DNA from: Rippkaea orientalis PCC 8801
GTDB lineage: Bacteria; Cyanobacteriota; Cyanobacteriia; Cyanobacteriales; Microcystaceae
Assembly (NCBI RefSeq): GCF_000021805.1
Contig: NC_011726.1
Location: forward strand, 2,698,097 to 2,762,096
Reading direction: 5' to 3'
Length of the DNA stretch: 64,000 nt
Position numbers and translations under genes: made by a program. Shown in pieces: positions 19,066-28,205 of this stretch (its first letter is position 1; every line of letters begins with the position of its first letter). A model generated the notes under the pieces. It searched no databases. It was not told the DNA's origin and saw only the letters and a program-made list of their open reading frames with translations.

Positions 19066-19647
19066 TCATTCTTCTGCAAAAATGAGTCCTTCATAAATTT
19101 CTGCAAAGCTAAGACTAAAATCGATAGAAACTAACGATAAAACCAAACTGTCTCCCTGGTATTCACTTAATAACCATTTTCCTTCATGAGTTTTATTATA
19201 TTGCATGACATAAGAGCGATTTTGATTGATTAAAATATATTCTTTAAACTCAGGAATAGAACGATAATACAGAAACTTATCTCCTTGATCATAATTCTGA
19301 GTGGATTTTGATAAGACTTCCACAATTAAAGAAGGATTTGTTACTGTTGTTTTATTGTCCCCATAATAAATCGGTTCTCCCTCAATCACCATGACATCAG
19401 GATACGTTGCTTGTCGATAATGGGGTATCCATAACTTAACATCACTGATAAAAAGATTATAGTTTTGTCCCTTTAAAGCAAATTTTAAATAAGCAGCGAA
19501 ATTAAGCGCAATTTTATTATGGTTGGTTGTTCCTCCCGTCATCTCTACAATTTCTCCATCTTGGTATTCATGTTTATAACTAGCCTCTTCTTCAAGGGTT
19601 AAATATTCTTCAAAAGAATAGGTTTTTTTATTGATTTCAAGTATCAT
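19066..19647 (-). CDS. Uma2-family (DUF820) endonuclease-fold protein
   Basis: 193 residues; an intact member of the family. The motifs are YPDVMVIEG (Asp at about 103) and PSLIVEVLSKSTQNYDQGDKFLYYRSIPEFKEYILINQ, where E and the following K-containing turn form the PD-(D/E)XK-like site. It differs strongly from the Uma2 copy at 10.4 kb, so it is not a recent duplicate. It lies in the accessory island around the LodA/LodB-like genes. Role unknown. Confidence 0.88.
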   Translation of the reverse strand: MILEINKKTYSFEEYLTLEEEASYKHEYQDGEIVEMTGGTTNHNKIALNFAAYLKFALKGQNYNLFISDVKLWIPHYRQATYPDVMVIEGEPIYYGDNKTTVTNPSLIVEVLSKSTQNYDQGDKFLYYRSIPEFKEYILINQNRSYVMQYNKTHEGKWLLSEYQGDSLVLSLVSIDFSLSFAEIYEGLIFAEE

Positions 19648-20204
19648 AATTGAGTTACTGATTACTTTTCTAACTCTATTATAGTGAAGGAATAATTAAA
19701 GCTTCAAGATACCTTTTCTAATTTGATGAGAATTAATGGATGATCAATTAAAAGTAAAACTTATATTTTTAGCTAGAGTAATTTAATTTTTCTATAATTT
19801 ATTCTGTTTTACACAACTTAACAAAAAACTTTTTTTGAGAGATTTTTTTAAAATTCGTCAGATAATTGACTTCCGTCCATTTTTGTGAAATCATTAAACA
19901 TGGTATGGGTGCTAATTATGTCTAAAAATCAATCAAGTCAATAGAACTTTGTTCCAGTCTAACTTTTAAGTTTTGTCCTTTTCCTCAAATTTTGCTGATT
20001 GCTGTAACAGCCACATCATCTTCTAGGTTTAAACGTACTACTTGTTAAGTTGTGTAAAGCTATATCTTGACAAATCATTGTTTATGGAATCAAGAATTGG
20101 TGGCATTGTCCACCCTACCCTTGAAAAGTCTAATTTGACAAAAACATGAGGAAAAAATGATCTTGCATTAGGATAATAAACCAATCGAGTACAACAGAAA
20201 ATTT
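19648..20204. other. Intergenic region with inverted-repeat element
   Basis: 557 bp with no gene. It holds the 251-bp element bounded by 17-bp perfect inverted repeats (19808-20058) and, at about 20100-20120, a degenerate GGTGG...CCACCCTACC palindrome of the dispersed family. Confidence 0.5.
19808..20058. repeat. 251-bp element flanked by perfect 17-bp inverted repeats
   Basis: TTTACACAACTTAACAA at 19808-19824 is the exact reverse complement of TTGTTAAGTTGTGTAAA at 20042-20058. The interior is non-coding and AT-rich. The arrangement looks like a MITE or the two ends of a decayed insertion sequence. No clear target duplication flanks it. Confidence 0.6.
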
Positions 20205-20348
20205 ATGGAAGTCCGTCACGAAAGGGAAACTCGCAATCTAGCCTTAGATTACGCCTTCGGTGTGTCTATTTTGGGGCTTATCCCTATTGCTGGTCTGCTG
20301 ACGTTAAAATTATTGATTGCGATCGCTTTGATAGTCAGAATGCTTTAG
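20205..20348 (+). CDS. Small membrane protein, 47 residues
   Basis: Starts MEVRHERETRNLALDYAFG, followed by a hydrophobic stretch with a central GLIPIAGLLTL turn, suggesting one long or two short membrane helices. A charged N-terminus and hydrophobic C-terminus give a plausible topology. No Shine-Dalgarno is visible, but that is common in cyanobacteria. It contains a HIP1 site. No family recognised. It stands alone between repeat elements. Confidence 0.5.
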   Translation: MEVRHERETRNLALDYAFGVSILGLIPIAGLLTLKLLIAIALIVRML

Positions 20349-20427
20349 CATCAAATTAGGAAACGATCTAAGTCTCTCACGCTTTTTGAAAAATGGTATG
20401 AGCTATAGCATTACCCGAAAAGTTTAA

Positions 20428-20455
20428 GTAGGGGTCAACGGCCGTTGACCCCTAC
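20428..20455. repeat. Perfect 28-nt palindrome
   Basis: GTAGGGGTCAACGG followed directly by its exact reverse complement, with no loop. It lies in a 215-bp gap between the small membrane gene and the tsaC-like gene. It is related in style to the TAGGGTGG family elsewhere in the window. Function unknown; possibly a REP-type element or a cruciform-forming site. Confidence 0.7.
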
Positions 20456-20563
20456 ATGACAAGGTTTGAGGGATAATGAATGTCCTAATCAAAATGCGTA
20501 GTGCTATAGGACTGGTTTTCAAGCCCCTACTAACTTTTAATTTCTGACTTCTAACTTCATTCA

Positions 20564-21157
20564 ATGCCAAAAGTTACTCAAACTGAATTAATTGAAGCAG
20601 CAAAAATGGGTCAAGTGGTGAGTTTTCCCACTGATACAGTACCCGCTTTAGCAGCATTACCTCAAAACGCTGCCCTTATTTTTGCTACCAAAAAACGACC
20701 CCCCGATAAACCCCTTATTCTGATGGGTGCATCCATTGAAGCGTTATGGCAATATATCCAAGGAACCCCGGAAGAATTAGCCCTTTGGCAACAAATAGCC
20801 GAAAGTTACTGGCCAGGATCATTAACCCTTGTTTTACCCGCTTCATCCCTTGTTCCTGCTGCCATGAACCCCCTTGACCCCACTACCATCGGTGTTCGTA
20901 TTCCGAACCATCCGATTGCCCAAGCTATTCTAGCCGAAACAGGTTGTTTAGCAACTACCAGTGCTAATCGATCAGGACAACCCCCATTAGAGACTATGAC
21001 AGCGATCGCGGCTAATTTTCCTGATGTCCGTATCCTAGATGATATTAACTTAAATGATAAGGATAAATTCGGTAGTGGACAGCCTTCTACTGTGGCAAAA
21101 TGGACAGGGAAAGCATGGGAAATCTTGCGTCAAGGAAGTGTCTTTCTACAGTCCTAA
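20564..21157 (+). CDS. L-threonylcarbamoyladenylate synthase (TsaC/Sua5/YrdC family)
   Basis: 197 residues. It makes threonylcarbamoyl-AMP from threonine, bicarbonate and ATP for the t6A37 modification of ANN-decoding tRNAs. Family motifs are VVSFPTDTVPALAALPQ, IFATKKRPPDKPLILM (KR-x-K loop), GVRIPNHPIA and ATTSANRSGQPP. The length fits the short TsaC/YrdC form without the Sua5 C-terminal domain. Cytosolic, essential in most bacteria. It precedes the degenerate kinase by 32 bp on the same strand and may be co-transcribed with it. Confidence 0.9.
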   Translation: MPKVTQTELIEAAKMGQVVSFPTDTVPALAALPQNAALIFATKKRPPDKPLILMGASIEALWQYIQGTPEELALWQQIAESYWPGSLTLVLPASSLVPAAMNPLDPTTIGVRIPNHPIAQAILAETGCLATTSANRSGQPPLETMTAIAANFPDVRILDDINLNDKDKFGSGQPSTVAKWTGKAWEILRQGSVFLQS

Positions 21158-21189
21158 GTAACTCAATTAGGGATACAAATAACTAAATT

Positions 21190-22011
21190 ATGGATAAAAT
21201 TGAAGCGTTAAAACAAGAATTAGAACAGACTAAACTCGCTTATCAGATGGCGGCACAACTCAGTCAGTTTAAAAGTGGATTTTTAGTCAAAACATCCCAT
21301 GAATTGCGATCGCCTCTGAGTAGTTTAATGGGGTTACATCAGCTTATTTTATCGGATCTTTGTGAGAGTCCTGAAGAACAACGAGAATTTATTGCTGAAG
21401 CTTATCAAGCTGCACAAAAGCTGATGAATATGATAGATGAAATTATGACTGTTTCTAAGATAGAGTATGGTAAAATTACGTTACAAAATCAAGTAATTCC
21501 TCTGGCTAGAGTTTTTAGTCAACTTCATGAGTTAACCCATCTTCAAGCGACTAATCGCAGTTTAACCGTAACGATTATTCCCCTTGAATCTGAGGTTTAT
21601 ATTAAGGCAGACTCCCAGCGTTTTCTCCAGGCATTAGTTACTTTAGTTGACGCGGGAATTACCATAGCACAAAGCGGAAAAATTACCATTTCAACTAATT
21701 TACAGCAAGGTAAAAATTATGCCCAAATAAACCTTAATTTTCCTAATTCTTTTGAACTTTGGCAAGCTGAAAAAGTATCCTATGATCTGACACAAGTAAG
21801 CCTAGAATCTATCAAAGCGTTTAGCCATCAAGTCGATATTTCCCCCGGACTTAAATTTTTACTCTGTCAAACTCTATTAGAGAAAATGGGGGGACAATTA
21901 ACCCTCATTGATTTATCCTCATCTAACGATTCAAAACCCCTGACACAGCTAGTTCTTCTAATTCCTTTAGCCTCTGATCAAGAAGTTGATTACTTAGAGG
22001 AAGATGAGTGA
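21190..22011 (+). CDS. Histidine-kinase-like protein with degenerate ATPase domain
   Basis: 273 residues, soluble, with a short N-terminal helix and no sensor domain. HisKA is intact with H37 (LVKTSHELRSPLSSLMGL). The HATPase_c region (about 135-260) keeps the overall fold and a late PGLKFLLCQTLLEKMGG segment. However, the N box Asn is replaced (LVDAG instead of SNA) and no DxGxG box is visible. ATP-dependent autophosphorylation is therefore doubtful. It may be a phosphotransfer or regulatory pseudokinase. Its 3' end overlaps the convergent GNAT gene by 89 bp. Confidence 0.8.
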   Translation: MDKIEALKQELEQTKLAYQMAAQLSQFKSGFLVKTSHELRSPLSSLMGLHQLILSDLCESPEEQREFIAEAYQAAQKLMNMIDEIMTVSKIEYGKITLQNQVIPLARVFSQLHELTHLQATNRSLTVTIIPLESEVYIKADSQRFLQALVTLVDAGITIAQSGKITISTNLQQGKNYAQINLNFPNSFELWQAEKVSYDLTQVSLESIKAFSHQVDISPGLKFLLCQTLLEKMGGQLTLIDLSSSNDSKPLTQLVLLIPLASDQEVDYLEEDE

Positions 22012-22429
22012 TTTGATCAGTATTTTGTAAGACCATTGTTGTAGATTGATTGGTTTGAAAGCCAATGCGTTCGTAGAAGTTTTGTTGATAGGTTGTCATT
22101 AAATAAATGCGTTCTACCCGACACATTATGGGATGACTTAAGGCCGTTTCAACTAACTTGCGGCCGAGTCCTGCACCTTGATAATCTGGATGGATAACCA
22201 CATCCCAAATAGTCCCTCGATAAATACCATCTGAAGTCCCGCGACAAAAGCCAATCATGCGCTTTCCATCCCAGACTGTTACCACAGGATTACTATTTGC
22301 GATCGCAATTTCTAAATCTTCAATTGTTCTTTTTTTCGCCCAAAATGCTACTTCATTAAATAGGACTTGAAGTTGTTGGAAATCTACTCTTGATTTATCG
22401 ATAGAAAATTGAATGTGACGGCAATCCAT
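21923..22429 (-). CDS. GNAT-family N-acetyltransferase
   Basis: 168 residues. The acetyl-CoA binding motif A is clear (VVIHPDYQGAGLGRKLVETAL, about 77-97; the Q/R-x-x-G-x-G/A loop is QGAGLG), followed by YQQNFYERIGF, the usual motif B. It is similar in layout to the chloroplast/cyanobacterial GNATs that acetylate protein lysines or N-termini, but the substrate cannot be read from sequence. The last 89 bp overlap the end of the convergent kinase-like gene. Start ATG 22429. Confidence 0.85.
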   Translation of the reverse strand: MDCRHIQFSIDKSRVDFQQLQVLFNEVAFWAKKRTIEDLEIAIANSNPVVTVWDGKRMIGFCRGTSDGIYRGTIWDVVIHPDYQGAGLGRKLVETALSHPIMCRVERIYLMTTYQQNFYERIGFQTNQSTTMVLQNTDQITHLPLSNQLLDQRLKELEELAVSGVLNR

Positions 22430-22612
22430 CGGTGTTAATTCCTAACCAATATGTGCGATAAATAGAAAGTCTTTAATCTCAGAAATTGACCGGGAATACA
22501 TTTAAGTAGTTTCTGAGTCTATAAAAATTGTAGCGAATTTTACCAAAAAATCAAGCCCTCTAGGGTGATTTGTAAGAGTATCTTGACATTATCCATGATG
22601 AGAAACCTGTAG

Positions 22613-22678
22613 GATGGGTTCCCAACGCATCAAACCCCCTATAGTAAATAACAATGTAAGATGCGTTCCTAACCCATC
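22613..22678. repeat. Imperfect inverted repeat in front of the NlpC/P60 gene
   Basis: GATGGGTTCCCAACGCATC (22613-22631) and GATGCGTTCCTAACCCATC (22660-22678) are reverse complements at 16 of 19 positions, around a 28-nt spacer. The reading frame of the peptidase stays open through this element, which would add a spurious 27-residue N-terminus. Confidence 0.65.
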
Positions 22679-22694
22679 AAACCCTAATTATCCT

Positions 22695-23390
22695 ATGACT
22701 TCCCTAGACTTATTATCTCCTTCCGTTTCTGGTGAATACCGTAGCAAGTGTGACCTCAATTTATTTAATGCTGTTGAATGTAAGGAATTAGCTACTCAAG
22801 CAGCTAAAGGAAGACATTTTAAGGTATTAATGACTACCATAACCGAAAAAGCGGTTCAAGTCCGATTGTGCGAAGATGGCTATATCGCTTGGCTTCCCTT
22901 AAGCGAAATTAGCCAATTAGAACCCGCAGAGACTGCTTATCAGCCTAATTCTTTGTCCCGTGATGAAATTGAATTGCGTCTTCCTGAAATTATCGCTTTT
23001 ACTAAAGTAGCGATGGAACAACCCAATTATTACCTATGGGGAGGAACTATTGGACCAAATTATGATTGTTCTGGGTTGATGCAAAAGGCGTTTGCTATGT
23101 CAGGAATTTGGCTACCAAGAGATTCCTATCAACAAGAAGACTTTACCCAAAGAATTGATAAAAATGATCTTTTGCCAGGGGATTTAATCTTTTTTGGTGA
23201 ACAAAGAGTCAATCATGTTGCGCTTTATTTAGGTGACGGATATTATATTCATAGTTCTGGTAAAGAACAGGGAAGAAATGGTATTGCTATTGATGTTTTT
23301 TCCAATCAAGGCGATGAAGTTAGCCGAAGATACTATAACAAATTTTGGAGTTGTGGACGAGTTATAAAAAGTTATGCTGATTGTAGATGA
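22695..23390 (+). CDS. NlpC/P60 cell-wall endopeptidase with SH3b domain
   Basis: 231 residues from ATG 22695; the in-frame ATG at 22614 is rejected because it lies inside a palindromic repeat. An N-terminal SH3b domain (about 10-75) is followed by an NlpC/P60 domain with catalytic C125 (NYDCSGLM), H174 (VNHVALYLG) and H186 (YYIHSSG). The layout matches the crystallised cyanobacterial gamma-D-glutamyl-diaminoacyl endopeptidases from Anabaena and Nostoc, which trim peptidoglycan stem peptides. No signal peptide is visible, consistent with a recycling role. Monocistronic. Confidence 0.9.
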   Translation: MTSLDLLSPSVSGEYRSKCDLNLFNAVECKELATQAAKGRHFKVLMTTITEKAVQVRLCEDGYIAWLPLSEISQLEPAETAYQPNSLSRDEIELRLPEIIAFTKVAMEQPNYYLWGGTIGPNYDCSGLMQKAFAMSGIWLPRDSYQQEDFTQRIDKNDLLPGDLIFFGEQRVNHVALYLGDGYYIHSSGKEQGRNGIAIDVFSNQGDEVSRRYYNKFWSCGRVIKSYADCR

Positions 23391-23417
23391 ATATTCAAAC
23401 TTCCTTTTGATACACAA

Positions 23418-23681
23418 TTAATCATCACTTTCTGCTTCAGCTTTAATTTCTTCCCATGAGGTTGTTCCTTCTTCTTTAGCGGATAATAACCCCTTAAGTC
23501 CACTAATGGTATCTAAGAGGTCTTCTATTTTTTCTGATTGTACTAAAATTATTTCTTTAGAAGCGATTTTTTGCCATAATTCAGTTAAATCAATTCCTAA
23601 CTGTTGTGCCGTATTTTCAAGTACTTCGCATCCCTCAGCAGAAAGCGAAAGCTTAGTATTAAGTGAAGTTGTGTTTATCAT
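23418..23681 (-). CDS. Small antitoxin-like protein of unknown function
   Basis: 87 residues, acidic. The first half (KLSLSAEGCEVLENTAQQLGIDLTELWQKIASKEI) reads like a short strand plus two helices, as in ribbon-helix-helix antitoxins. The second half is helical and acidic (KGLLSAKEEGTTSWEEIKAEAESDD), similar to the tail of many Phd-type antitoxins. No toxin gene is next to it. Family not recognised, so this is a description rather than an identification. Convergent with the NlpC/P60 gene. Confidence 0.55.
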   Translation of the reverse strand: MINTTSLNTKLSLSAEGCEVLENTAQQLGIDLTELWQKIASKEIILVQSEKIEDLLDTISGLKGLLSAKEEGTTSWEEIKAEAESDD

Positions 23682-23969
23682 CTGAGGTTAAAATAAGATT
23701 ATTATACAATAATACCTTAAGTTTATGAGGAGTTTTCGGGTTTTATCCATTCTTTTGAAAAAGTGTTAAAATAATTATCAACTTGAAGTAATGATTCGTT
23801 ATTTTAATGAGGCTAAAACTATCAGAAAAAAGTACGGAAATCCTGACTAGATAAGTAGTTAAAACCGAAATCCATCTTTTTCTCCTTGAATTATTCTAGG
23901 TAGTGGAGGTAGACAAAACCAGTCAAACTCCAAAAAAATGGATAAAGTTCTAAAATCGGAGGTAAAACT

Positions 23970-24416
23970 ATGTCGCTTGTACGTTGGGAACCCTTCCGTG
24001 AAATGGAAGCTTTACAAAGAGAAATGAATCGTCTTTTCGATGCGTTTTCGCCGACGACTCCCCTTGAAGGACGAGGTGATGGCTTAACGTTTATTCCTGC
24101 TGCCGAAATGACGGAAACACCAGAAGCGATTCAACTCAAACTCGAAGTTCCAGGGTTAGAACCCAAAGACTTAGAGGTGGAAGTTGAAGCTGACTCTGTT
24201 ACGATTAAAGGCGAACGAAAATCCGAAACGAAAACGGAAGAAAATGGCGTAACTCGTACCGAGTTCCGTTATGGTTCATTCCATCGTGTTATTCCGTTAC
24301 CAAGTCGTATTGAAAACACAAACGTTACGGCTGAATACAAAGATGGTATCTTGAATCTTACGCTTCCTAAAGTCCCCGAAGAACGCAACAAAGTTGTTAA
24401 AGTTAATATTGGCTAA
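23970..24416 (+). CDS. hspA: Hsp20 small heat-shock protein
   Basis: 148 residues. N-terminal arm VRWEPFREMEALQREMNRLFD, alpha-crystallin domain (about 45-140) with ELEVEADSVTIKGERKSE and YGSFHRVIPLPSRIENTNVTAEYKDGILNLTLPK, then the C-terminal tail. It corresponds to HspA/Hsp17 of cyanobacteria, an ATP-independent holdase that protects membranes and phycobilisomes under heat. Strong GGAGG ribosome site at 23958-23962. A complementary ACTCC stands in the leader at about 23926-23931, so a temperature-sensitive fold is conceivable, as known for Synechocystis hsp17, but not demonstrated. No CIRCE seen. Confidence 0.93.
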   Translation: MSLVRWEPFREMEALQREMNRLFDAFSPTTPLEGRGDGLTFIPAAEMTETPEAIQLKLEVPGLEPKDLEVEVEADSVTIKGERKSETKTEENGVTRTEFRYGSFHRVIPLPSRIENTNVTAEYKDGILNLTLPKVPEERNKVVKVNIG

Positions 24417-24503
24417 TACTTCGGGTTAAAGTGTTAAATTAAAATCAAAAAACTGGTAGAGGCGTTGTATACAACGTCTCTCAAATTAGTTATTGAAACA
24501 GGT

Positions 24504-25409
24504 TTAACTTTCAAGCCAGTTAATCAAATCAGATTCATTGTCAAAGTCTAATAAAGCTTCTGCTAAATTTTCCAGTTTTTCAACCGATAATTCCTCAATT
24601 GTTTGCCTTGATTTTAGGGAAATTTGACCCAATTTTCGAGTGAGAAGGCGTAAGATTAAAGAAATACCTTCTTGATGTTTTCCTTGCTCAATTCCTTGCT
24701 CAATTCCTTCTTGAATCGCTTGTTCTCGATCCTGCTGATACAATGGAGCTAACTGCATGATAAACTTCCTATCCTCTTGACTTTTTAGTGACGAAGCTTC
24801 TAGGTTTCTACTAAAATTATACAATAATTGCAGTTAAATTGGCTTTAAAGGATTATTAGCAGATAAAGCATTCAATTCATCAATTGCTCTTGATTTTGTA
24901 CTGCCTCTTCCTAATAATCTTAACCAAAGTGTTTCCGGCGTTTCTGGTAACTGGTGAATCACCACAATGGCAGTTCTTAACGATTCTGCCAAGAAATAAA
25001 CCCCTTCTCCCCAATTAAACACTAACTCAGCTTTAAAACTCTTGAGAATCCGTTCGCTTGCTGTTGGAGTTAAAATCCATAAAAAGGGTTTTTCTCGGTC
25101 TGTTAAACGCTGTTTATTGCGTTTAATTTCCCTTTTTAAATCTTGTTCCACCGCAAAAAGTTTGGAAAGACAGTCTTTAATTTCATTGATAGTAACTGCA
25201 TTACGATAAGGTTCAATTAACGCAAGAGTTTGGCAAAATAGACTTAAAAGACCCAGTTGAGAGGGAATTTCACTGCCAGAAGGCTTAAACCACACATCAA
25301 TCTCTTTAATTTCTGAGGTAATGGATTTTTCTACCTCTACCTCACCGTAAGGAGATAAAAGCGTTTCTAAGTAATCTTTGCTGAATTTGTCGTGAATAAA
25401 ACGGGTCAA
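24504..25409 (-). pseudogene. DUF4351/Rpn-like gene split by an in-frame stop
   Basis: Two frames in the same phase, 25409-24834 and 24833-24504, are separated only by a TAA codon (minus strand 24836-24834). Reading through it gives a continuous protein of about 300 residues: LGRGSTKSRAIDELNALSANNPLKPI-stop-LQLLYNFSRNLEAS, exactly the layout of full-length cyanobacterial DUF4351 proteins. The C-terminus has the GIEQGIEQGKHQEG repeats and the DUF4351 helix (LILRLLTRKLGQISLKSRQTIEELSVEKLENLAEALLDF). Family members are linked to PD-(D/E)XK Rpn-type nucleases. It is probably a recent nonsense mutation. Confidence 0.8.
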
Positions 25410-25437
25410 AGTAATTACCTAAAATAACTATAAAAAA

Positions 25438-26184
25438 TTATCTGTATACAATCCAAACCCAAGCAATTAAAATAGCGACTATTGAGCCAATTAAGGTATT
25501 AATAATATTGACTACTTCATTAGTCATCCAGTCCCATTTTGCTTGTAAAGTTGCACCGATAACACTTTCTAAGTTAGTGGCAATAAAAGCAGCAATAATC
25601 GAGAAAATAACACCTTGTAAATCAATTAATCCAATTGCTAACCCTAAGAAAGAAATAACTCCAGAAGCAGCTATTCCTGCTAAGGTTCCTTCTAAACTTA
25701 CGGCTCCTTCTGTTCCTCTGGGGACGGGTTGTAAGGTAGTAATTAAAAATGTCCTTTTTCCATAGGCTTTTCCTACTTCAGATGCCGTCGTATCGGATAG
25801 TTTTGTACTGAAACTAGCCACATAACCTAAGATGAATAAGTCTTGCCAAAAAGTATCAACAAATAACGTACTTACCGCACAAATTGTTGCTATTAAAGCA
25901 GAACCCCAGACGTTTTCAGGTCCTCGCATTCCTGAACGTTTCTCTGCAATTCCTTCTGCTTCTTTTTGTGCCATTCCTATACGGGTTACTCCCGAACCCA
26001 CTAAGAAGTAAAACATGACTATTGTATAACCTTTCCATCCCAGAGTTCCCCATACCAAAACCCCTAATATCCAAGCATGAATATATCCCGCAGTTGTTAA
26101 TAGTTTTTTAGGTGCAATCAAAGCAATTACTATTAAAACTGAATTTAAGGCTATTCCAATGATCCAAGGATTAGTAATTTCCAT
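25438..26184 (-). CDS. DUF92 integral membrane protein, VTE6-like phytyl-phosphate kinase
   Basis: 248 residues, about six membrane helices. Signature DUF92 segments are visible: ASFSTKLSDTTASEVGKAYGKRTFLITTLQPVPRGTEGAVSLEGTLAG and ESVIGATLQAKWDWMTNEVVNIINT. The plant homolog VTE6 phosphorylates phytyl phosphate to phytyl diphosphate for tocopherol synthesis and chlorophyll salvage, and cyanobacteria have an ortholog. The activity here is by family. It lies 40 bp downstream of the FGGY kinase gene on the same strand. The heptamer-repeat run at about 26197-26217 is between them. Confidence 0.88.
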   Translation of the reverse strand: MEITNPWIIGIALNSVLIVIALIAPKKLLTTAGYIHAWILGVLVWGTLGWKGYTIVMFYFLVGSGVTRIGMAQKEAEGIAEKRSGMRGPENVWGSALIATICAVSTLFVDTFWQDLFILGYVASFSTKLSDTTASEVGKAYGKRTFLITTLQPVPRGTEGAVSLEGTLAGIAASGVISFLGLAIGLIDLQGVIFSIIAAFIATNLESVIGATLQAKWDWMTNEVVNIINTLIGSIVAILIAWVWIVYR

Positions 26185-26224
26185 CTTAGTTAAAATAGTT
26201 GATAGTTAATAGTTGATAGTTATT

Positions 26225-27478
26225 TTACCTTACATGACTTCTTTTGGCTAATAATGCTGTTCCATAAGCAGCTTCAGTATACTGAGAAACTATTACAGGA
26301 ACTTTTAAATAACGTTCTCTAATCTTTCTCCAAGTTTCATTTTTTGCTCCTCCTCCTGCGGTATAAATTTTAGTGACAGAAGTTGCTCCTAATGCTTGTA
26401 ACTTTTCATAGCCAAGTGCTTCTATTTTTGCAATACTTTCTAGCAATCCCTGTAAAAATATAATATTATTATCGGGTTTTGGCTCTAATTTTGGTACTAA
26501 ATTAGGATTATTAATGGGGAACCTTTCTCCCGGTTTTAACAAAGGATAATAATCTAATTTACTTTCGGTATTAACATCAATTTGATTGCTTAAAATCTCT
26601 AATTGTTCATTATTAAAAAAGTGGTTTAAAACTGCTCCCCCTGTATTCGATGCACCACCTGTTAACCATAAATTGCCTAAACGATGGCTATAAATTCCCG
26701 ATGAATAATCATCAATACGGGTTTGACTTAAGAGTTTTAAAACTAGAGTAGAACCGAGGGATGTTACCGCTTCTCCTGGTTGTTGGACTCCACTCGCTAA
26801 AAAGGCAGCAATACTATCGGTTGTTCCTGTATAAACCAGACAATTTGGCTTAAAATGGAACCGTTTAACGATTTCTGTTGTGACGGTTTTGATCGGTGTT
26901 CCTGGGGGCAATACTTCAGGTAAAATTGAGTCAAAAGGCAGTTGTTTTAACCAATCAGGATAACATAAATTTTTAACATCATAACCCAATTTTAAAGCAT
27001 TATGATAGTCGCTAATACCTAATTTACCATGTAATAAAAAGGTTAACCAATCTGCTTGATGTAAAAAATATTTAGCGTGTTTAAATAATGGGGTTTTGTA
27101 CCACCAAAAAAGTTTAGCTAAGCTAGAGGTAGCAGTACAGACAAGATGATTGACTGGAACCACTTTTTTAAGGTTATCTAAAATGTCTACTCCCCTTTTA
27201 TCGTCATACCAAATAGGCTCATCAATAGGGTTTCCTTCAGCATCACAAAGTAAAACAGTGGCTGAGGTTCCATTAATAGCGATCGCTTCTATTTCTTGCC
27301 GTATTTCTAGAGGTATTTGCAACAATAAATCATAGAGAGTCTCTTGCCAATTTTGAGCCAATTTAGGAGATACTTTAGAGGAAAAATTAGCGTCAACTTC
27401 TACAAGTATATTCTCTTGTTGATCAATAACAATGGCTCTTGCGCCTGAAGTTCCAAAGTCAATTCCTAAGTAAAACAT
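26225..27478 (-). CDS. FGGY-family sugar kinase (ribulose/xylulose kinase-like)
   Basis: 417 residues. It has the FGGY/actin-fold phosphate motif at the N-terminus ([18 protein letters not shown]), a central [10 protein letters not shown] adenosine-contact region and the C-terminal [11 protein letters not shown]. It is shorter than classical xylulokinases (about 480-500) and matches the cyanobacterial/plastid group studied as SePSK and AtXK-1, for which D-ribulose is a reported substrate. The gene overlaps the Nudix gene by 13 bp at its start, indicating translational coupling. Cytosolic. The exact sugar is inferred. Confidence 0.88.
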   Translation of the reverse strand: MFYLGIDFGTSGARAIVIDQQENILVEVDANFSSKVSPKLAQNWQETLYDLLLQIPLEIRQEIEAIAINGTSATVLLCDAEGNPIDEPIWYDDKRGVDILDNLKKVVPVNHLVCTATSSLAKLFWWYKTPLFKHAKYFLHQADWLTFLLHGKLGISDYHNALKLGYDVKNLCYPDWLKQLPFDSILPEVLPPGTPIKTVTTEIVKRFHFKPNCLVYTGTTDSIAAFLASGVQQPGEAVTSLGSTLVLKLLSQTRIDDYSSGIYSHRLGNLWLTGGASNTGGAVLNHFFNNEQLEILSNQIDVNTESKLDYYPLLKPGERFPINNPNLVPKLEPKPDNNIIFLQGLLESIAKIEALGYEKLQALGATSVTKIYTAGGGAKNETWRKIRERYLKVPVIVSQYTEAAYGTALLAKRSHVR

Positions 27479-27912
27479 GAGTTGAATAACCGAGGTTTTA
27501 ATTGATAAAAACGATACTTCTTATAGTCTTCTAAAATTTGATCATGATCAAAACAAAGATTTTTGGGTAATTCCCAAAGATCAAAAATACCAACATTTTT
27601 AGCATCATCTGCTGCTTGGGGTTTCCCTTTAGCTGTGGCAATAAAAACAATACTTAAGGTATGTTGACGGGGATCTCGATTAGGATTAGAATAAACATGA
27701 AATTGTTCAATTAAGTCGACTTTTAAACTGACCTCTTCTTCAGCTTCCCGAAAAGCTGCTTTTTCTACCGTTTCTCCATAATCAACAAATCCTCCAGGTA
27801 ACGCCCAACCATAAGGCTCATTTTTACGTTCAATTAAGATAATTGGTCTATTGGGTTGATCAATTAATTCAATGATAATATCAACGGTGGGAACTGGATT
27901 ACGATAGGTCAT
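27466..27912 (-). CDS. Nudix hydrolase
   Basis: 148 residues with an intact Nudix box, [24 protein letters not shown] (about 41-64): the REAEEE motif carries the metal-binding glutamates. The substrate is likely a nucleoside diphosphate derivative such as ADP-ribose or NADH-type compounds; the sequence does not decide. First gene of the minus-strand Nudix-FGGY kinase-DUF92 operon. Start ATG 27912. No signal peptide. Confidence 0.9.
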   Translation of the reverse strand: MTYRNPVPTVDIIIELIDQPNRPIILIERKNEPYGWALPGGFVDYGETVEKAAFREAEEEVSLKVDLIEQFHVYSNPNRDPRQHTLSIVFIATAKGKPQAADDAKNVGIFDLWELPKNLCFDHDQILEDYKKYRFYQLKPRLFNSCFT

Positions 27913-28205
27913 TAGGTTGAATAATAAAAGTCAATAAAATATTTATAGGATTAACCAATCATATCATTAATTGGTTAATTAGTAAAAAAGCTATTATTAT
28001 TAATCAAAAGTTATTTAATTGATCCTTAGCGATTCGTATGAATTGTAACTTTTCTTAATAACTAAAATGAGTTTTTCAACTATAATCTTAATAGAGATAA
28101 TCAAAGGGTATTTAGGATTAGTCAAATTTGATAGTAATCAATCAATAATTGAAAGATAATCTCCCTTGAAATAGTCAATATTAGAACACAATAACTTTTA
28201 AGATA

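Noticed and set aside
22614-22694. Upstream ATG that would extend the NlpC/P60 protein by 27 residues
   Set aside because: The segment is part of an imperfect palindromic repeat and its translation has no domain; the ATG at 22695 starts the SH3b region.
23900-23969. RNA thermometer in front of hspA
   Set aside because: Only a short ACTCC/GGAG complementarity with a long loop was found; not enough to list as a feature, though a fold calculation could settle it.
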